64,000 nt of DNA from an uncultured Clostridia bacterium (GCA_947589035.1 CANPYZ010000005.1:1-64000); one strand, 5' to 3'; counted from the stretch's first letter, positions 35,331-44,202 are shown. Numbers and translations are program-made. The notes: a model not told the origin generated them from the letters alone.

Positions 35331-36202
35331 TGAAAATTCTGGTTGCCGGATTAGGGTTAATTGGCGGTTCAATTTGTAAAGCAATACACACTTACACAGA
35401 CCATGCTGTTTACGGTTGGAACAGAACGAAAACTGTTGCGGAAAAGGCTTTTGCCGAGCATGTCATTGACGGCATAGCCGGAGAAGATTGTTCTGCCTAT
35501 GACATGATGATTGTTTCACTTTATCCTGATTTAACTAAGAAATGGGTCAGAAAATATATTGACACCATGCAGAAAAATGCAATTGTTTTAGACGTAACCG
35601 GAGTAAAGGGAAATTTGCCGGAAGAAATGACCGCATTATGCAGGGAATACGGTGTACATTATTTAAGTACGCACCCGATGGCAGGAAAAGAACGTGCAGG
35701 GTTTGACGTTTCAGATGAAAATTTATTTCAGGGAGCGAATTTTATTATGACTCCACTGGAAGAAACGCCGAAAGCCATTATTGCGCAAGTGCAAAATTTC
35801 GCTCATCAGATTGGATTCCGGAAATTCGTGATCACTACGCCGGAAATGCACGATAAAATGATTGCCTACACATCACAATTAGCGCATGTTGTGTCAAGTT
35901 CCTATGTACAAAGTCCGGAAATTCAGTTTGAAAGCGGTTTTTCCGGAGGAAGTTTTCAGGACATGACGAGAATTGCCACAATGAATGAAGACATGTGGAC
36001 GGAATTATTCATGGAAAATCGGGAAGGCTTGCTGTATGAACTGAATATTTTGATTCAGCATTTGCAGGAATATCAGAAAGCCTTAACAGAAAATGACCGA
36101 GACGCAGTTTATGCGTTAATTCGTGACGGAAGATTGCGAAAAGAGCAAAATTTACAGAACAGAAGAAATTCTCCGACAGTCATTGACTTAACGAAAAAAT
36201 AA
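35330..36202 (+). CDS. tyrA: prephenate dehydrogenase
   Basis: 290 aa. The NAD-dependent oxidative decarboxylation of prephenate to 4-hydroxyphenylpyruvate in tyrosine synthesis. Seen: the Rossmann start VAGLGLIGGSICKAI, DVTGVKGNLPEEM, STHPMAGKERAGFD (with the catalytic His region), and AYTSQLAHVVSSSYV followed by GGSFQDMTRIA. No ACT domain is fused, unlike Bacillus TyrA, so feedback control may differ. It is the last gene before the L10 promoter. Confidence 0.93.
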   Translation: MKILVAGLGLIGGSICKAIHTYTDHAVYGWNRTKTVAEKAFAEHVIDGIAGEDCSAYDMMIVSLYPDLTKKWVRKYIDTMQKNAIVLDVTGVKGNLPEEMTALCREYGVHYLSTHPMAGKERAGFDVSDENLFQGANFIMTPLEETPKAIIAQVQNFAHQIGFRKFVITTPEMHDKMIAYTSQLAHVVSSSYVQSPEIQFESGFSGGSFQDMTRIATMNEDMWTELFMENREGLLYELNILIQHLQEYQKALTENDRDAVYALIRDGRLRKEQNLQNRRNSPTVIDLTKK

Positions 36203-36236
36203 TTCAGCGAAATTTTAAAAATTTTTGAAAAAACAC

Positions 36237-36265
36237 TTGACAAGCTGTGAAAAATATGCTATAAT
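36237..36265 (+). promoter_or_regulatory. promoter of the L10 leader-rplJ-rplL operon
   Basis: Consensus TTGACA, a 17-base spacer, TATAAT, with TG one base before the -10. The start region AAAAGTCGT resembles that of the tRNA promoter at 8504. Confidence 0.9.
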
Positions 36266-36271
36266 AGAAAA

Positions 36272-36400
36272 GTCGTGAACAGTAACGTATTCTAAAGACA
36301 GCTGGTAGAAATTTCTGTAAATCCAGCCGAGGAGTGCAAAGAAAGAATCATTAAGAAATTTTCTGCTCTCCTGATACGTTCAGGGGAGCAGTTTTGTTTT
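36272..36400 (+). promoter_or_regulatory. ribosomal protein L10 leader with attenuator
   Basis: The leader contains the L10-leader core AGACAGCTGG ... CCAGCCGAGGAGTGC, with the CAGCTGG/CCAGC stem. It ends in a strong hairpin CTGCTCTCCTGA / TCAGGGGAGCAG followed by TTTTGTTTT at 36363-36400. In this family L10 (with L12) binds the leader and controls its own operon. Confidence 0.85.
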
Positions 36401-36441
36401 CCGGCGGTCATGGCAAAAATATTTTGCGGAGGTGAATGGAT

Positions 36442-36945
36442 ATGCCAAGTGCAAAGGTTCTTGAAACCAAACAGGCAAGAGTAAAGGAATTAGCTGAACT
36501 GCTGAAAAATAGTGTTTCTGTTGTTCTGGTTGATTACAGAGGAATTACTGTAGAACAGGATACAGCACTGAGAAGAAATTTGCGTGAAGCGAATGTCACT
36601 TATTTTGTAGAAAAGAACACACTGCTGAAAAGAGCATTCAACGAAAACGGCGTAACAGAATTTGACGATGTGCTGAACGGCACAACAGCAATTGCTGTTT
36701 CAGCAGATGATCAGACAGCACCGGCAAGAATTTTAGGTGAATTTGCGGAAAAATCCGACACATTCAAGCTGAAAGCAGGTTCAGTAGAAGGGGAATTTTA
36801 CGATGAAGCGAAAATTATGGCATTGTCGAAAATTCCGTCCAAAGATGTTCTTCTTGCGCAGTTGGTGGGTTCTTTACAAGGTCCTATTCAGAAACTGGCG
36901 GCAATATTGCAGGCAGTTGTGGACAAGAATGGCGAAGCTGCATAA
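36442..36945 (+). CDS. rplJ: 50S ribosomal protein L10
   Basis: 167 aa. The base of the L10-L12 stalk. Seen: KVLETKQARVKELAELL, VVLVDYRGITVEQDTALRR and EKNTLLKRAF. ATG 36442 is nine bases from GGAGG; ATG 36436 is too close to it. L11 and L1 genes are not upstream (tyrA is), so the stalk operon here starts at L10. Control is expected through the leader just upstream. Confidence 0.97.
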   Translation: MPSAKVLETKQARVKELAELLKNSVSVVLVDYRGITVEQDTALRRNLREANVTYFVEKNTLLKRAFNENGVTEFDDVLNGTTAIAVSADDQTAPARILGEFAEKSDTFKLKAGSVEGEFYDEAKIMALSKIPSKDVLLAQLVGSLQGPIQKLAAILQAVVDKNGEAA

Positions 36946-36990
36946 GCCTTGCAGCGTAGAAAATTAATTTATGAAAAGGAGATTTTTATC

Positions 36991-37359
36991 ATGGCATCTG
37001 AAAAGACACAGAAATTTATTGAAGAAATCAAGGCACTGAGTGTTTTGGAATTAGCAGAACTGGTAGAAGCAATTCAGGAAGAATTTGGTGTAACCGCAGC
37101 AGTAGCAGCAGCACCAGCAGGCGGAGCAGCAGCACCGGCAGAAGAAAAGACAGAATTTGATGTTGTATTAGCATCCTTCGGCGACAAGAAAATGGGCGTA
37201 ATCAAGGCTGTGAAAGACATTCTCGGTCTTGGTCTGAAAGAAGCAAAAGAAGTTGTTGAAAGCGCACCGAAAGCACTCAAAGAAGGCGTTTCCAAGGCAG
37301 AAGCTGAAGAAATCAAGGCTAAACTGGAAGAAGCCGGCGCAACAATCGAAATCAAGTAA
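36991..37359 (+). CDS. rplL: 50S ribosomal protein L7/L12
   Basis: 122 aa. The N-terminal dimerisation helix is followed by an Ala/Gly-rich hinge (~residues 37-50, [12 protein letters not shown]) and the C-terminal domain [28 protein letters not shown], which recruits translation factors. The start at 36991 has AAAGGAGA; a 14-residue longer frame lacks one. It ends at a hairpin terminator. Confidence 0.98.
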   Translation: MASEKTQKFIEEIKALSVLELAELVEAIQEEFGVTAAVAAAPAGGAAAPAEEKTEFDVVLASFGDKKMGVIKAVKDILGLGLKEAKEVVESAPKALKEGVSKAEAEEIKAKLEEAGATIEIK

Positions 37360-37376
37360 GCGAAAATCTTACCTAA

Positions 37377-37410
37377 GAAAAGCGGAGGCAAAGGCTTCCG
37401 CTTTTTGTTT
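37377..37410 (+). terminator. terminator of rplJ-rplL
   Basis: AGCGGAGGC / GCTTCCGCT with a short loop, followed by TTTTGTTT. Confidence 0.85.
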
Positions 37411-37675
37411 ATCCGGTGAAGGCATGTGTCAGAAGAATTAAAGCCGTTCCGGGGATTCCGAAGAGGGAGCTTGTCAGCAGATTAGTTAAACAAAGTTCCG
37501 GAGCGAAACCAATTATTCCGCCGTAAAAATGCAGAAGGAATAAAGCCGTTAAACCAGTTACCGCACCGAGAAGAAATGTTCGAATAGGTTTTTGGCGTTT
37601 GTGATAAAACAGGAAAAGAATGAAAATGCCCGTCCCCCATAGCAGCCAATAGAGATACGTTCTGAAAAATTCCAT
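37409..37675 (-). CDS. BofA-like pro-sigmaK processing inhibitor family protein
   Basis: 88 aa, two or three membrane helices. The C-terminal half (LFLLHFYGGIIGF ... LTSSLFGIPGTALILL) has the spacing and the GIPG turn of the BofA family. In Bacillus BofA holds SpoIVFB inactive in the mother-cell outer forespore membrane. SD AAAGGA. It is the last gene of a four-gene minus-strand operon of small proteins. The family call rests on short motifs; there is no spoIVF gene in the window, so a BofA-like fold outside sporulation is possible. Confidence 0.75.
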   Translation of the reverse strand: MEFFRTYLYWLLWGTGIFILFLFYHKRQKPIRTFLLGAVTGLTALFLLHFYGGIIGFAPELCLTNLLTSSLFGIPGTALILLTHAFTG

Positions 37676-37695
37676 AATGTCATTTCCTTTTATAA

Positions 37696-37941
37696 TTATA
37701 ATAAAATATAGGCAATTGCCAATAAGAGTTCCACTTCTGCGCCTTCTTTGTAGAGAAGATACAGCATAGCAAGTAAAGTAAATTTTTCTGTGTCGAGTTT
37801 GGAAAGGGAATTTTGCGTTTCGCCGGGTAATTCAGGCGGTTGTGGGGGGGTTATGGGAACGGCTCTTCTCTGCATTTCACGAGAACGCCGGATAGCATCC
37901 TGACGCATAGCATCAAAATTTTGTTGCAAAGACTGAGCCAT
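37696..37941 (-). CDS. small protein with conserved-looking Leu-rich C-terminus
   Basis: 81 aa. The start ATG at 37941 is seven bases from GAGGTG; the ATG at 37947 is too close. The N-terminal half is helical and basic (MAQSLQQNFDAMRQDAIRRS), then a Pro-rich joint, then a Leu-rich C-terminus (EKFTLLAMLYLLYKEGAEVE, followed by LLLAIAYILL) that is amphipathic or membrane-associated. I do not recognise a named family. Third gene of the operon. Confidence 0.65.
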   Translation of the reverse strand: MAQSLQQNFDAMRQDAIRRSREMQRRAVPITPPQPPELPGETQNSLSKLDTEKFTLLAMLYLLYKEGAEVELLLAIAYILL

Positions 37942-37971
37942 AACCATTCACCTCATAAAAATATGTTTCAT

Positions 37972-38316
37972 TCAGAATAAATTCTGCAGCATTCCGGAAG
38001 ATTGTAATTGTTTCCATACATGCCAGAGTTTCAGCATTTTAACGGCTTTATCTAATTTTTCCTGTCGGGGCTGTCTTAAATGCGGACGGAGGGCAAGCAG
38101 TAAAGAAATATTTTTATCTTCTGGTTGATTACGGAATAATTCCACAGCTTTCAGCATAACAGACGGGTCAAAATCAGGAGCAGAAGAAACCGGAGGAGAA
38201 TCTGAAGAAAGATTCTCCGTATTTCCGGATTGAAACATTTGTGCGAGTTCGGAAATTTGTTTCATACTTTCGGGGTCAGAAAGTAACTCCTGCATCTTGT
38301 TGACGAGGTCCTCCAT
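37972..38316 (-). CDS. small helical protein of unknown function
   Basis: 114 aa. Residues 1-30 are a helix (MEDLVNKMQELLSDPESMKQ), a Ser/Pro-rich linker follows (~32-50), then helices with ISLLLALRPHLRQPRQEKLD and KAVKMLKLWHVWKQLQSSGM. The last part, with alternating Lys and Leu, looks like an amphipathic protein- or membrane-binding helix. Its ATG overlaps the stop of the preceding gene (TAATG), so the two are co-translated. Confidence 0.65.
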   Translation of the reverse strand: MEDLVNKMQELLSDPESMKQISELAQMFQSGNTENLSSDSPPVSSAPDFDPSVMLKAVELFRNQPEDKNISLLLALRPHLRQPRQEKLDKAVKMLKLWHVWKQLQSSGMLQNLF

Positions 38317-38561
38317 TACTGACCGCCCGTTAATTTCTGGTAAAGGGCTTTTGCTTGTGGGGTACTCATCATTTTATTCAGCATCTGAGGATTTTTCACT
38401 GCTTGTTGAAACTTGCTTGCTTCTGAAGGGGACATATTTTTCATGGCGTTGTCGAATTTTCCAGCTTCGAGTTCCTGCCGGAGTTGTTCAGAAGAAACGC
38501 CGAGTTTTTTGCTAACAACTTGCAAAAGGGCATTTAAATTTTGTATTTCGGATGGATTCAT
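38316..38561 (-). CDS. small helical protein, first gene of the BofA-like operon
   Basis: 81 aa, all helical by composition: LNALLQVVSKKLGVSSEQLR, then LEAGKFDNAMKNMSPSEASK, then QAVKNPQMLNKMMSTPQAKA. SD AAAGGTG lies upstream of the ATG at 38561. No signal peptide or membrane segment. The repeated PxxLNKMM / MQELLSDPESM style (here and in the next gene) hints that the first two products are related helical-hairpin proteins. Function unknown. Confidence 0.65.
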   Translation of the reverse strand: MNPSEIQNLNALLQVVSKKLGVSSEQLRQELEAGKFDNAMKNMSPSEASKFQQAVKNPQMLNKMMSTPQAKALYQKLTGGQ

Positions 38562-38604
38562 AGAAAAAACACCTTTCTTTCAGAAAATCTTTCTGCAAAC
38601 GCTA

Positions 38605-38633
38605 TTGTAATTTGTTGCAGTTTGTGTTATAAT
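38605..38633 (+). promoter_or_regulatory. promoter of the YfcE-like gene
   Basis: TTGTAA, a 17-base spacer, TATAAT. Confidence 0.7.
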
Positions 38634-38676
38634 GGAAATAGATTCCTGAGAATAAAAATAAAAGGGGCTGATTGCG

Positions 38677-39168
38677 ATGAAAATTATTATTATTTCCGAT
38701 ACACATGGCGGATATAAGGCTTTACATGAAGTAACGCTCCTGCATAAACATGCAGACATGTTCATTCATTTAGGGGACGGGGAAAAAGATTTATACCAGC
38801 TTTTCCAGAATGAACCATGGGCGAAACAGAAATACCAGTGTTTAACCGGAAATTGTGACTACCGGAAAGAAATTGCTACATACCAAACATTGACGCTTGA
38901 TTTACCGTACGGGCATAAAATTTTTGCTGCGCATGGGGATTTACTTAGTGTAAAATACGGAACAGCAAGAATTGTTTACGAAGCGAAACAACATCATGCA
39001 GATATTGTTCTGTACGGGCATACACATGTCAGTGACTGCCGATATGAAGACGGAATATATATTATCAATCCAGGAAGTCTGAGTATTCCGAGAGACGGGA
39101 AAAAACCAAGTTATGCGCTGATGGATATTTCCGAAAAGGGAATACTGCCAAATTTAGTATTTGTCTGA
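38677..39168 (+). CDS. YfcE-family metallophosphoesterase
   Basis: 163 aa. A calcineurin-like phosphodiesterase of the YfcE/MJ0936 group. Metal-binding motifs in order: ISDTHGG, HLGDGEKD, TGNCDYRK, FAAHGD and GHTHVS, and the C-terminal NPGSLSIPR. Cytosolic, with phosphodiesterase activity likely; the natural substrate of this group is not settled. AGGGGC serves as SD. Divergent from the small-protein operon. Confidence 0.92.
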   Translation: MKIIIISDTHGGYKALHEVTLLHKHADMFIHLGDGEKDLYQLFQNEPWAKQKYQCLTGNCDYRKEIATYQTLTLDLPYGHKIFAAHGDLLSVKYGTARIVYEAKQHHADIVLYGHTHVSDCRYEDGIYIINPGSLSIPRDGKKPSYALMDISEKGILPNLVFV

Positions 39169-39232
39169 ATCAGTCGCCTATATAGTATATGCAGCATATG
39201 TGAAAAAATTGCTGTTGCGGAGGTAATTATTT

Positions 39233-41710
39233 TTGAAAAAAACCGGAACTGAACGGTATTGGTTAGCATTTGGGTCAGGGTTTATGAGTTTGTTGATGAT
39301 TCTGATACCGTTAATGATTATGGATAAGGGATATATGATATATTACGGGGATTTTGTTTCACAGCAGCTGCCGTTTTATCAGCTTGCGAATGAAACAGTA
39401 AGGAACGGCGGTTTATTCGGCTGGAACTGGTACACAGATTTAGGGAGTAGTTTTTTAGGGTCGTATGCGTTTTACCTTGTGGGGAGTCCGTTTTTCTGGC
39501 TAACGGTCATTTTGCCGGAAAATTGGGTATTATATGCGATACCGTGGTTGTTATGTTTAAAACATGGTTTAGCGAGTCTTACAGGATATGCCTATATTAG
39601 AAGATTCGTGAAGAAACCGGAAGCGGCGGTGATTGGCGGGTTATTATATGCGTTTTCCGGCTTTCAGGTATTTAATATATTTTTCAATCATTTTCAGGAC
39701 GTAACAGCATTTTTCCCGCTGATGTTAATTGCAATGGAAGAATTAATTAATCATCAGAGAAGAGGCTGGTTTGCGGCGAGTGTTGCGTTAATGGCAATGA
39801 TTAATTATTTTTTCTTTGCAGGGCAAGTGGTTTTTTTAATTATTTATTTTATTCTACGCTGTGGAAGTCAGGATTTTCATGCGAATGGGAAGAAATTCAT
39901 TGCTTTAGGGATAGAAGCAATTACAGGAGTATGTATCGCTTGTGTCATATTATTACCGGCAGCAATAGCAGTAATTTTTAACAATCGAGTGTCAGAATAT
40001 TTATTCGGTCAGGATATGATTTTATATTCGGATAAGACAAGAATTATTCGCATTATTCAAAGTTTTTTCATGATACCGGACCCACCAGCGAGAACGAATT
40101 TATTTCAGAGTGAACATGCGAAATGGGCATCTATAGGGGGATATTTGCCATTATTTTCAATGGCGGGAGTAATTGCTTTCATGCAGAAAAATAAAAAACA
40201 CTGGGCAAGCCGAATGATTACATTTTGTTTTGTCTGTGCGTTAGTGCCAATATTAAACAGTATATTTTACATGTTGAATGCGGCATATTATGCGAGATGG
40301 TATTACATGCCCATATTGATTATGGCAATGATGACAGCTTATGCATTAGATGATGAAGAAATTCAATGGAACAAGGGAATGAAAATTTGTTTGCTGATGT
40401 TAGGAATATTTGGTTTAATTTCTGTTTTGCCGACGAAAGAAGACGAAGAAGTTAAATTTTTCGAATTTGCCTTGATTCCAATATATTTCTGTATAGCGTT
40501 AATCATTAGTGTATTATGTTGGGTTGGAGCGAAATATCTTTTAAATTTACGGCAGAAGAAAAAACTTTTCTGGAAGAAAGCAGTGATTTTGACAGTCATT
40601 TCTTGCATGGCGTGTACAGGGACAATTGTGTATTTCGGAAAAGTTGTCGGCGTAGTTAATATGCAGGGGAAAACTTATATTCAAGAGGCAATTCACGGAA
40701 AAGAACAATTAAGTATTTCCTATGAAAATGATGAAGCAGATTATTTCCGGACGGATATTTCGGAAAATTATGATAATTACCCAATGTTTTGGGGATTGTC
40801 AAGCATGAAATGTTTTCAGAGTGTTGTTAGCCCGTCAATCATGGATTTCTATGAAAGTATTGGCATTACTCGTGATGTGGCATCTCGTGCAGACACGGAA
40901 CATTATACTTTACGAGGGTTATTTTCAGTAAAATATTATTTTGACAAAATTCCGGAAAAAACGAAATTTTCAGAAGAAGATGAAGAAGAAACGGAAAAAG
41001 AAGAATTAAATTTACCCGGCTTTGTCTACGACAGGGAAGAAAACGGATTTAAAATTTACCGGAATGAATATTATTTGCCAATGGGGTTCACTTATGATAA
41101 ATTTGTCACGGAAGAAACCATGAAAGAAGAAAAAGATTTCGTGAGGGAAAAAATGCTGATTCATGCATTAATTTTCAATCAGGAACAGAAACAGAAATAT
41201 CAGGAACAGTTAGAAGAAATTGAAAATATTTCTGATATTTCTTTAACAAAGCGAAGTTATTTGAATGCTTGTGCCGCTCATCAGGAAAAAGCTTGTCATG
41301 ATTTTCATTATGATGCGAAAGGTTTTTCAGCGGAAATCACATTAGAAAAACCGGAAATGTTATTTTTCAGTGTTCCCTATGACGACGGCTGGACGGCAGA
41401 AATTAACGGTCATTCCGTGGAAATTGAAAATGTCAGCGGCGGATTTATGGCAATTCTTTGTGAAGCCGGCGAAAATAAAATTATTTTTCATTATCAGTTG
41501 CCAGGCTTGAAAATAGGAATCATTATTTCTGTTACAGGGCTTTTACTTTTAGGAATGTATTTGATTTTCGGGAAGAAATTAGTTTCCGGCACACCGCATT
41601 CCGGAGAATATACCTATCGTTCCGGAGTACAGGCGGAAAATGCTTATTTTGATTATTTAAAACACTATGCAGAAAGGGCGAAAGAACATGAACACAGCAC
41701 ATCTGAATGA
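39233..41710 (+). CDS. YfhO-family membrane protein
   Basis: 825 aa. The start is TTG at 39233 after GGAGGTAATTATTT. About twelve membrane helices: the first ~480 residues carry the polytopic GT-C-like core (early acidic motif MIYYGDFVSQQLPFY, as in YfhO proteins) and residues ~480-775 form a large extracellular domain, closed by one last helix (~760-780, IGIIISVTGLLLLGMYLIF). YfhO proteins are implicated in glycosylating lipoteichoic acid in Firmicutes. It overlaps the NUDIX gene by 23 bases. Confidence 0.85.
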   Translation: MKKTGTERYWLAFGSGFMSLLMILIPLMIMDKGYMIYYGDFVSQQLPFYQLANETVRNGGLFGWNWYTDLGSSFLGSYAFYLVGSPFFWLTVILPENWVLYAIPWLLCLKHGLASLTGYAYIRRFVKKPEAAVIGGLLYAFSGFQVFNIFFNHFQDVTAFFPLMLIAMEELINHQRRGWFAASVALMAMINYFFFAGQVVFLIIYFILRCGSQDFHANGKKFIALGIEAITGVCIACVILLPAAIAVIFNNRVSEYLFGQDMILYSDKTRIIRIIQSFFMIPDPPARTNLFQSEHAKWASIGGYLPLFSMAGVIAFMQKNKKHWASRMITFCFVCALVPILNSIFYMLNAAYYARWYYMPILIMAMMTAYALDDEEIQWNKGMKICLLMLGIFGLISVLPTKEDEEVKFFEFALIPIYFCIALIISVLCWVGAKYLLNLRQKKKLFWKKAVILTVISCMACTGTIVYFGKVVGVVNMQGKTYIQEAIHGKEQLSISYENDEADYFRTDISENYDNYPMFWGLSSMKCFQSVVSPSIMDFYESIGITRDVASRADTEHYTLRGLFSVKYYFDKIPEKTKFSEEDEEETEKEELNLPGFVYDREENGFKIYRNEYYLPMGFTYDKFVTEETMKEEKDFVREKMLIHALIFNQEQKQKYQEQLEEIENISDISLTKRSYLNACAAHQEKACHDFHYDAKGFSAEITLEKPEMLFFSVPYDDGWTAEINGHSVEIENVSGGFMAILCEAGENKIIFHYQLPGLKIGIIISVTGLLLLGMYLIFGKKLVSGTPHSGEYTYRSGVQAENAYFDYLKHYAERAKEHEHSTSE

Positions 41711-42245
41711 AACGAAACTGAACGGCGAAACGGTTTACGAGGGGAAAATATTACATTTAGAACGAGATGAAGTGCAGCTTGAGGACGGCACACAGGCAAT
41801 CAGGGAAGTTGTCCGGCATTCGGGCGGCGTGTGCGTTCTTGCTGTAACGGACAAGGAAGAAATTTTATTTGTCCGGCAATTTCGCTACCCACATCATGAA
41901 GTGACGTTAGAAATTCCTGCCGGAAAATTAGAAGTCGGCGAAAATCCGGAAGAATGCGGAAAGCGTGAACTTTTGGAAGAATGCGGCTGTACGGCGGATC
42001 AATTTACTTACTTAGGGAAAATTTACCCGACACCGGCATATTGCAGTGAAGTCATTCGCATGTATTTAGCGGAGGGTTTGCATTACGGAAGGCAAAGTTT
42101 AGATGAAGATGAATTTTTAGACGTGGAAAAAATTCCATTTCCGGAAGCGGTAAAGCAAGTACTTTCGGATAAAGTGCCGGATTCGAAAACGCAGATTGCC
42201 ATATTAAAATATGCAGCAATGAAAGCCGGCTATGCCAACACATAA
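41688..42245 (+). CDS. NUDIX hydrolase, ADP-ribose pyrophosphatase type
   Basis: 185 aa. The Nudix box is complete: GKLEVGENPEECGKRELLEE then CG (Gx5Ex7REUxEExGU). The preceding RQFRYPHHEVTLEIPAG is typical of ADP-ribose pyrophosphatases. It cleaves ADP-ribose to AMP and ribose 5-phosphate. The start ATG 41688 has AAAGGG upstream; an ATG at 41667 lacks SD. Confidence 0.92.
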   Translation: MNTAHLNETKLNGETVYEGKILHLERDEVQLEDGTQAIREVVRHSGGVCVLAVTDKEEILFVRQFRYPHHEVTLEIPAGKLEVGENPEECGKRELLEECGCTADQFTYLGKIYPTPAYCSEVIRMYLAEGLHYGRQSLDEDEFLDVEKIPFPEAVKQVLSDKVPDSKTQIAILKYAAMKAGYANT

Positions 42246-42272
42246 AAAAAGGGAACGCATTCAGCGTTCCCA
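42245..42272 (-). terminator. terminator of spoVG
   Basis: GGGAACGC / GCGTTCCC; only the minus strand is followed by a T run, so it belongs to spoVG. Confidence 0.8.
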
Positions 42273-42304
42273 CATAGAATGAAAAGTGTTGTTAATCTGT
42301 CTGT

Positions 42305-42595
42305 TTATGCTGTTTCTGTCTGGTCTGTTGCTTCTGTCAGTGCGAGGTAATTCTGATAAGCTTCAAGAATTTTTTCCTCAAAAAGTTTGCGGGCATCCGC
42401 CTGAATTGGATGTACAATATCCCGGAAAATGCCGTTTTCGTCACGGCGGCTTGGCATAGCGATGAACAAACGGGAGTCGCCCTGAACGATTTTGATGTCA
42501 TGGACGGCGAGCATATGATCAATTGTAATAGAAACAATAGCTCGCAAGCGTCCTTCCGTGATGAGTTTCCGGATTTTAATGTCAGTGATTTCCAT
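42305..42595 (-). CDS. spoVG: SpoVG regulator
   Basis: 96 aa, full length. Seen: EITDIKIRKL at the start, RLRAIVSITIDHMLAVHDIK, and the SpoVG signature FIAMPSRRDENGIFRDIVHP. A small DNA/RNA-binding protein that affects septation, sporulation and virulence genes in Firmicutes. SD AAGGAGG. It is a single gene next to murC and the division gene zapA. Confidence 0.97.
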   Translation of the reverse strand: MEITDIKIRKLITEGRLRAIVSITIDHMLAVHDIKIVQGDSRLFIAMPSRRDENGIFRDIVHPIQADARKLFEEKILEAYQNYLALTEATDQTETA

Positions 42596-42780
42596 AATTT
42601 TATTAACCTCCTTAAATCATGGAATGCTGCTCTCAAAAAATAATTAACATCAATTTGTATAAAATTTTCCGCACCGGATGATACTATCAGGAGAGGAATG
42701 GACAGAATGAATTGAAAGCAGTACTAAGAATAGTATAAACGGAATTTGTTTCAGAATTAAGAAGAAATTAGGTGTATTTT

Positions 42781-44202
42781 ATGAACAAATCAATTTTAGA
42801 CGAAAAAAAACATATTCATTTTATCGGAATCGGCGGAAGTGGTATGTATCCACTGGCGCAAATCCTTCATGCGAAAGGATTTTACCTGACTGGTTCGGAT
42901 AATAATGAAACAGACACGCTGCAAGCAGTGCGGAATATGGGCATTCCGGTGACATTAGGACAGCGTGCGGAAAATATTGACGGAGCAGATTTGATTGTGC
43001 ATACAGCGGCAATCATGGCAGACAATCCGGAACTCATTGCCGCAAAGGCTTCCGGCGTTCCTGTTCTGGAAAGAAGTGAATTATTAGGCATTGTCAGCAG
43101 TTGGTATGATAATGCGATATGCGTTTCAGGAACGCACGGGAAAACAACAACAACGGCAATGCTTGCGCAAATTCTGCATGATGCCGGAATAGATTTGTCT
43201 GCATTCATTGGCGGGAAACTTCCTTGCATTGGTGGCAGTGGCTGTGCCGGAACGAGTGATATTTTCGTCTGTGAATCCTGTGAATTTGTGGATACGTTTT
43301 TGAAACTCTATCCGGACACGGCAGTCATTTTAAATATTGACGCTGACCATTTAGATTATTTCAAAACAGTGGAAAATATTATTCGTTCGTTTCATCGTTT
43401 CTGCGAATTGACTTCTCATGCAATTATTTACAACGGAGATGATGAAAACACTTGTCAGGCAGTGAAAGGAATTACCGGAAAGGAAATGATTTCTTTCGGG
43501 TATAAAGAAAATAATTTTTACCGTGCAGCGGAAGTAAAGCATTCCAGCGGAAAAACGGGTTTTACTGTTTTGAAAGATGGGAAAACATTAGGTGAAATTA
43601 CGCTTCAGGTGCCTGGAGAGCATAATGTGTTGAACGCTTTAGCGGCAGTAGTTTGCTGTGACCGTTTAGGAATGGAATTTGAAAAAATTCAGAAAGGGCT
43701 TGCTGTATTTCGTGGAGCGGGCAGAAGATTTGAAATTAAAGGGGAAGTGAACGGCGTGACTGTAGCAGACGATTATGCACACCACCCAACGGAATTGACC
43801 GCAACGTTAAAAGCAGCGAAAGAAATGTCCTACCGGAGAATCATTGCTGTATTTCAGCCGTTTACGTTTTCAAGAACGGTTCAGCATTTGGAAGAATTTG
43901 CCGAATCGTTAAGCATTGCAGACGTTGCCGTATTAACAGACATTATGGGTTCACGGGAAAAGAATGACTGGAATATTTACACGAGAAACCTTGCGGAAAT
44001 CATGAATAATGCGGTATATTTTCCGCAAGATGAATCAGCGGAATATACAGACGAACGGAAATATAAAAATTTTCAAGATGTTTGCCAGTATGTGACGGAA
44101 CATGTTCAGCCAGGGGATTTAGTGTTGACTATGGGGTGCGGAGACATTAACAAAGTAGCCAAAATGATTCTTGACACGTTACAGAAAGGAAATCACACAT
44201 GA
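42781..44202 (+). CDS. murC: UDP-N-acetylmuramate--L-alanine ligase
   Basis: 473 aa. It adds L-Ala to UDP-MurNAc, the first stem-peptide residue. Seen: FIGIGGSGMYPLAQIL, the ATP loop SGTHGKTTTTAML, NIDADHLDYF and DDYAHHPTELTATL. ATG at 42781, seven bases from AGGTG; the GTG at 42772 lies within the SD. A possible -10 TATAAA with TTGAAA lies just upstream. It overlaps the LexA-like gene by 4 bases. Confidence 0.97.
   Translation: MNKSILDEKKHIHFIGIGGSGMYPLAQILHAKGFYLTGSDNNETDTLQAVRNMGIPVTLGQRAENIDGADLIVHTAAIMADNPELIAAKASGVPVLERSELLGIVSSWYDNAICVSGTHGKTTTTAMLAQILHDAGIDLSAFIGGKLPCIGGSGCAGTSDIFVCESCEFVDTFLKLYPDTAVILNIDADHLDYFKTVENIIRSFHRFCELTSHAIIYNGDDENTCQAVKGITGKEMISFGYKENNFYRAAEVKHSSGKTGFTVLKDGKTLGEITLQVPGEHNVLNALAAVVCCDRLGMEFEKIQKGLAVFRGAGRRFEIKGEVNGVTVADDYAHHPTELTATLKAAKEMSYRRIIAVFQPFTFSRTVQHLEEFAESLSIADVAVLTDIMGSREKNDWNIYTRNLAEIMNNAVYFPQDESAEYTDERKYKNFQDVCQYVTEHVQPGDLVLTMGCGDINKVAKMILDTLQKGNHT

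Noticed and set aside
42596..42780. Sigma-H type promoter for spoVG
   Set aside because: A GGAAAATTT-like block exists on the minus strand, but no matching GAAT -10 at the right distance was found.
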